In this document: positions 55,001 to 61,000 of the stretch, piece by piece
Numbering within the stretch: position 1 is the stretch's first letter
Layout: the number at the start of each line of letters is the position of its first letter
Assembly: GCA_944474755.1 (NCBI GenBank)
Contig: OX104112.1
Location: 84,953,756-85,017,755 of the forward strand
Length of the DNA: 64,000 nucleotides
Source: Limnoperna fortunei
Taxonomy: Eukaryota > Mollusca > Bivalvia > Mytilida > Modiolidae
Direction of reading: 5' to 3'
The notes under the pieces: model-generated
Told to the model about the DNA's origin: nothing
Databases searched by the model: none
Seen by the model: the letters and a program-made list of their open reading frames with translations, nothing else
Program-made: the position numbers and the translations under genes

Positions 55001-58000
55001 ACGTTTCTATCATTGCAAACTCATTTCACCACTATCTGCAATCTCCGGCACCATATTCATATCCGCTCCGGAAATTTTCACACGTTATTGTGCTCTGAAC
55101 TGGTTTCCGGTCTTATTTTAAACCTACGCTTTAAATACCAAATAAAAGTTAAAAGGGTATCAGTTCAACTTTGGCGCGTAAACAAAATAAACATGACGCG
55201 GTGTCAAAAATATGAACATTTCTTACCAAAATGGGAATAAAATTTGAAAGGCGACATTAGGCGATTCTACAAAATGAAAGGGCGACTTCACTTCGCTTTT
55301 GAAGATGATCGACGGCGAAGTGGGACCACGATAAGGCGACTTCTTCGCCCGAGTCGCCCTCCAACGCGAGCCCTGTTTAAGATCAGCACCTTCAGAAATT
55401 GGCAAAATAGCTACAACTAAAGCCATCACTACATTTAGATCAATTTATATTAATCACATTCAACTGAAAACCTTGCACTGTAAATAACTATTTTCCATTT
55501 CTTAACAAGGTATATTTCTGCCTATAAAAGTAATATTGCTAAAGTATTATGATATTTCAATACAAAGGACTGAGCAGAAAAATACTTCCTTAAAGTGATC
55601 ATGCTTAGTTTTGGTTGCAGGAAACAATATATAAAAGACATTTTCCTAAACTTACTTGTTTTGCTTCTTTGTAAGATATTGTTGGTTCCTGAAAAGTACC
55701 ATAATTTTTCTTTAATTACAACTTAATTAGTTTACAAAAGAAAGATACAGAGGCTTAAAAAAATGAAATATTTAAAACACAGGGATATTATTCTGTAATA
55801 TTATTAGCACAATTATGTAGAAACATAAATGAGAACCAAAAGTTGGCTTATTCATTAATGAATTAAAGAAAAAGAAGATTTGCAATGATGTAATGATATT
55901 AACACTCATGTTTAAAGCAAATAAAATATTTTGCCTGAAACAACTTCCCTTAGTGTAAAGCTGCTACTGAGTGTAAGTTTATCACTATTATTCATATGGT
56001 AGTATGAAAAAATAGAATTTGCTGCAACCATAGTATCATTGAAAATACCACCACTTTGAATCAGTTAATATCAACCTCAGAAAATTTTTTTAAATAATCC
56101 AAATAAGAAAAGTGAATATAACATAAATTCTACATGGTTAAAATACAAAGCATCATTTGGTTTACTCAAAGAACTAGAGGCTCTCAAGAGCTTGTATTAC
56201 TTACCTGTATTGCATCCCACTTATGTTAAACAAGCCCTGTAAGTTTTCACTTGGTTAAACCCGTTTTGAAGAATAAGCTTTGTTAGACTTATCCCCCCCT
56301 ACCCCCATAGGGTCCTGTTCAACTAAGTAATGCAGTGGTGGCCATTTACTCTTTCAGATTGGTGTAAAAAACATAAATTTTATAGTAATAAACCAGTTAT
56401 TCTAATAAACCAGTCAAGGAGTCCTGAAAAATTGAAGGGAGACCGATTAAACCGGCAGAGCCGGTTGACCAACTGCGCTTGCGCAGTGGTCATTATGGCC
56501 GGGGGTATGGGGGCCACTGAATGCCCCCCAGAAGCTCTGGGGATTTTGGTGCAAAAATATGCATTCTGGCAGTATTCTGAGGGTACATTTTCATTCTAAA
56601 AAGGGGCCTCGGTGGCCAAGTGGTCAAGGTAGTTCGTTTACTATTGATCACGTGGTCTGTCAACACTGAGATTGCGGGTTCGATTCTCACTGCAGGCAGG
56701 GTGTACTCGACTCCAATCTTAATTGACAAGGATTGCCAGTTTTCCTGCCGCAGGTCGGGGGTTTTCTCCTGGTACTCCGGCTTCCTAACCCAATAAAAAC
56801 TGGACGCCATGATATAGCTGAAAAATTGCTGAAAGTGGCTTTAAACACCATCAAACAAACTTATCTGTTTTAACACCTTTGCAAAAATAAAGTGAGTGAT
56901 AAATCATAATTAGTAAACAGAGGATCATACACATAGTTTTTTAACCTTTAACATCAACAGGAAGTTATATATGATCATATTGTTAGAGTTTTGAGTCATT
57001 AAAAACTGTAAGGAACACATTTTTGCCACAAGAAGTCTGTCACTAGTCGAGTTTGGAGTGGGTAGTTATGCAAGACCATCCAATTCAATCATGAAAAAAA
57101 TCTGTGCATAAGAAATGTGGTTGTAAATACTGTGTGGTCATGCATAGCAAAGTTCATACAAATCAGGTTTCACAAATATCTACCCATAAACCAACATTTT
57201 GTCAAGCATCAAAAAACAAGTGTGGACTGAGCACGCTCACAAAGGGATACCCCCTGCTTCCCTTTCAAGTCCAATTATTTCCCCTTAAAGGGAAACTTCG
57301 CGAAAAAATGAAAATTTGATACGTTATTCTTCAACTAAAAAGAAACACATTTGCCTCTTGATGTTTTATTATATTTTCAGTTGTTAAGTTTCTGCATGGA
57401 ATTTACCGTGTAAAAAATGCACTTATGGAGGTCCGCCATCTTGTCACTATCTCGTCACTAGATGGCGATACTAGACATCCAAGTACCTTAAAAGTCGTCG
57501 TATGATAATAACGCGAAACGGTCAATAACAGAAGGTTGAACTATAAGACAAGATTGTGGAAAGATTATGTTTCGTATTCCTGATCTATATATATGCAAAA
57601 CAAGTGTGGACACAGAAAAACGTCTCGCCTGCATTCCGCATCAGTAACGAAAATAAATTTCGTCATAAGCATTATGTAAATAGCATTAAATATCAGCAGC
57701 GGCCTGTATACAAAATATTGTCACCATACCCTGCATAGTTACAGGGGAACAGCCGTAACCCAAAAACTTTAACATAGTCGCTGGACCGTGAAATTGAGGT
57801 CAAGGTCAGGTGGAACCTACCAGACAGTCATGTACTATTCATCAGCAACCTATATACCAAATATTGTCATCCTACCATGCGTAGTTACAGAGGAACTATC
57901 ATAACCCAAAAACTTTAACGTAGTCGCTGGACCGTGAAATTGAGGTCAAGGTCAGGTGACACCTATCAGGCAGTCATGTACTAGTCATCAGCAACCTACA

Positions 58001-61000
58001 CACCAAATATTGTCATCCTACCATGTTTAGTTACAGAGGAACTGTCGTAACCCAAAATCTTTAACGTAGTCGCTGGACCGTGAAATTGAGGTCAAGGTCA
58101 GGTGACACCTACCAGACAGTCATGTACTTGTCATCAGCAACCTATACACCAAATATTGTCATCCTACCATGCGTAGTTACAGAGGAACTGTCGTAACCCA
58201 AAAACTTTAACGTAGTCGCTGGACCGTGAAATTGAGGTCAAGGTCAGGTGACACCTACCAGACAGTCATGTACTAGTCATCAGCAACCTATACACCAAAT
58301 ATTGTCATCCTACCATGCGTAGTTACAGAGGAACTGTCGTAACCCAAAAACTTTAACGTAGTCGCTGGACCGTGAAATTGAGGTCAAGGTCAGGTGACAC
58401 CTACCAGACAGTCATGTACTAGTCATCAGCAACCTATACACCAAATATTGTCATCCTACCATGCGTAGTTACAGAGGAACTGTCGTAACCCAAAAACTTT
58501 AACGTAGTCGCTGGACCGTGAAATTGAGGTCAAGGTCAGGTGACACCTACCAGACAGTCATGTACTTGTCATCAGCAACCTATACACCAAATATTGTCAT
58601 CCTATCATGCGTAGTTACAGAGGAACTGTCGTAACCCAAAAACTTTAACGTAGTCGCTGGACCGTGAAATTGATGTCAAGGTCAGGTGACACCTACCAGA
58701 CAGTCATGTACTAGTCATCAGCAACCTATACACCAAATATTGTCATCCTACCATGCGTAGTTACAGAGGAACTGTCGTAACCCAAAAACTTTAACGTAGT
58801 CGCTGGACCGTGAAATTGAGGTCAAGGTCAGGTGACAGGTGACTGACTGGCAAGTACTCATCATAAGCTACCTCTGGACCAAATTTGATGGACCTAGAGC
58901 TTGGGCTCACAAAGATATGAAGCAAGATGTCAAGTGTTTACGCCGGCGAGACAAAAACCTGACTTGTGTAACAAGTAGTTAACCAGTTTAAAGACTTCTA
59001 CTTGAGACTATTTCCACAACAGCAACAACGGTAAGCAGAAAGATAGTCACAGATTTGATAGGGAAAAAAGTCCATAAATATTAATTAAATTGAAAATTGT
59101 CGTATAATTATTTTCAACTTAATCAGATTAAGCAACTTATTGAACGAAACTTTTTTATACAAAATATTTGCGAAGTTGCCTATTTAAGAAATAACGGTCA
59201 TTAAATGAAATATTTTTAAATACTCTGGTTTTCGTTCATCAAAATTTCACTTCACGTTTAGTACATTTATAATTATTATTATTGTTATTGTTATAATTAT
59301 TATTACTGGTAACATTATTGTGCGTGTGCGTAACACAGTTTCCAAAATTTTACATGTTGTGTATATTTGAGTTAACGTGTAAGTTTTACGTTTCCTCTGA
59401 CTTGGCATCTAAAGGTATTCGAAATCTTATATACATCCTGTGTTCTGACACTTTGGTGTATTTAAATCATACCTGTCCTCGGCAGGAGGGGGCGTGCCTT
59501 TCTAATTTCAAATTACATGATTAACCTTTAATCTGGTTAGCTTTTGAAAAGTCCGAATATTCATACTTCAAAGTCGGCGTCAAATGATCTAGTAATTGCA
59601 ATAAACATCCTGTTTGTTTACCTGCTAATTATGTTAATTACCCTTCATAAACAAGTAATGATTTACCTGTAACATTTTCACGTCCAGGTACAACTGCCGT
59701 TTCAAAGACGTGCAAAATTATCCACGAAATTTTATTATATATATAAAAATAATCATATAAATATATCTTTTATTACAATTATTATTTATTTAAATTATAT
59801 CTGAGTTAAATAAAGACAGGTTAAAATTTGTGTCTAAAAATACTTTTATTAAAACAAAGATTATTAAAACATTAAGATGTATTTGGTAATCTTATGTTGT
59901 CAGCCGGTCATTAGTCATCGCCACAGATTATATATTCTTTAAAGAGCTAAGGCAGAAAAACATATTTTTAAACTGGATTATTTATCATATTTACTGGATA
60001 ATTACATTTATCACGTCACAAACGCAGTCACGTGATAAAATACTGTCAATATGGCAGCCCCCATACACAAAATTTTACCACCTTTAATCCACTCTAGAAG
60101 CGTAACGGTAAAGAATACATTAAAACATCAAAAGGCAATTATATTTCTATTTATTTGAAGAATAACATATCAAATTTTCATTTTTTCGCGAAGTTTCCCT
60201 TTAATGATATCCCAGGTCAATAAAAATCCTTCATTCACATCTACATATAATGTACTTCCTTTATGCTAAGTTTGATTAAATTTAATCAAGCAGTTTAGGA
60301 GGAGTTGAGCTTACAAGGGATGTGGACAGATGGACAGACATATAGACAGACAGGGTGATACCTAAATATCCCCCAAACAAGTTAGTGGGGGGTATACAAA
60401 TACAATTATTTATCAAATATATTTATAAGAAACATGACAGATTTACTTGACATAAATCCACCAAAGAATTTTGTTGATAGATTTAGCTCACCTCGTCACT
60501 GGAGTCATGATCATCACTGGACAAGAGAACAGATGCATCTTGGTTGTGTCTAATGTGACTGAAATAAAAACAATCATCAATAAAAAAAATATAGCTTATC
60601 TTTTTTACCTAGTTTTACATAACTATACATTAAAAAACTAGAGGCTCCCAGGAGCCTGTAATCGCACACCTGGAATCCAAATGACTTATAACTATATTAA
60701 AATTTTTGAAATTAACAGTTTCAGTCTAGTTGTTGTAGCTTTTAAGTTACTGTGCAAAAACTAAACATTTCTTCAAAAAATTTGTTAAATACAATAACTC
60801 CTATAAGGTGCCATCGACAATTTCTGAAAATTAAATGGTTTTTAGGCATTGTCCTTTAGGGTACTTTAGAAATTTACAGTTTTACTCTACTAATAGGTGC
60901 GTAATAGACTAATTTATAATTAAAAAACTGTTCATTTGACCAAATTCATAATGAAAGGGCAATAACTCCTATAAAGAGTCATCTTGCACTTTTGGACTAA

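Larger units (their letters stand above)
57217..60395 (+). mobile_element. Hairpin-ended element H, copy 2, interrupted by a 2.9-kb insertion
   Basis: Left part 57217-57288 (CAAGTGTGGACTGAGCACGC, GTCCAATTATTTCCCC) and right part 60201-60395 (TGATATCCCAGGTCAATAAA ... CCCCCAAACAAGTTAG with a GGGGGG hairpin) join to match the uninterrupted copy at 37115-37505. Confidence 0.82.

Noticed and set aside
54482..55375. Assignment of the CAGGGCTC element to hAT
   Set aside because: The ends are hAT-like, but the flanking duplication I see is six bases, not eight, so the superfamily is left open.
56603..56690. Genuine tRNA gene
   Set aside because: Box A and box B are present, but the sequence continues into a SINE body and 3' core shared by many copies, and the anticodon arm and acceptor stem do not close as a tRNA.
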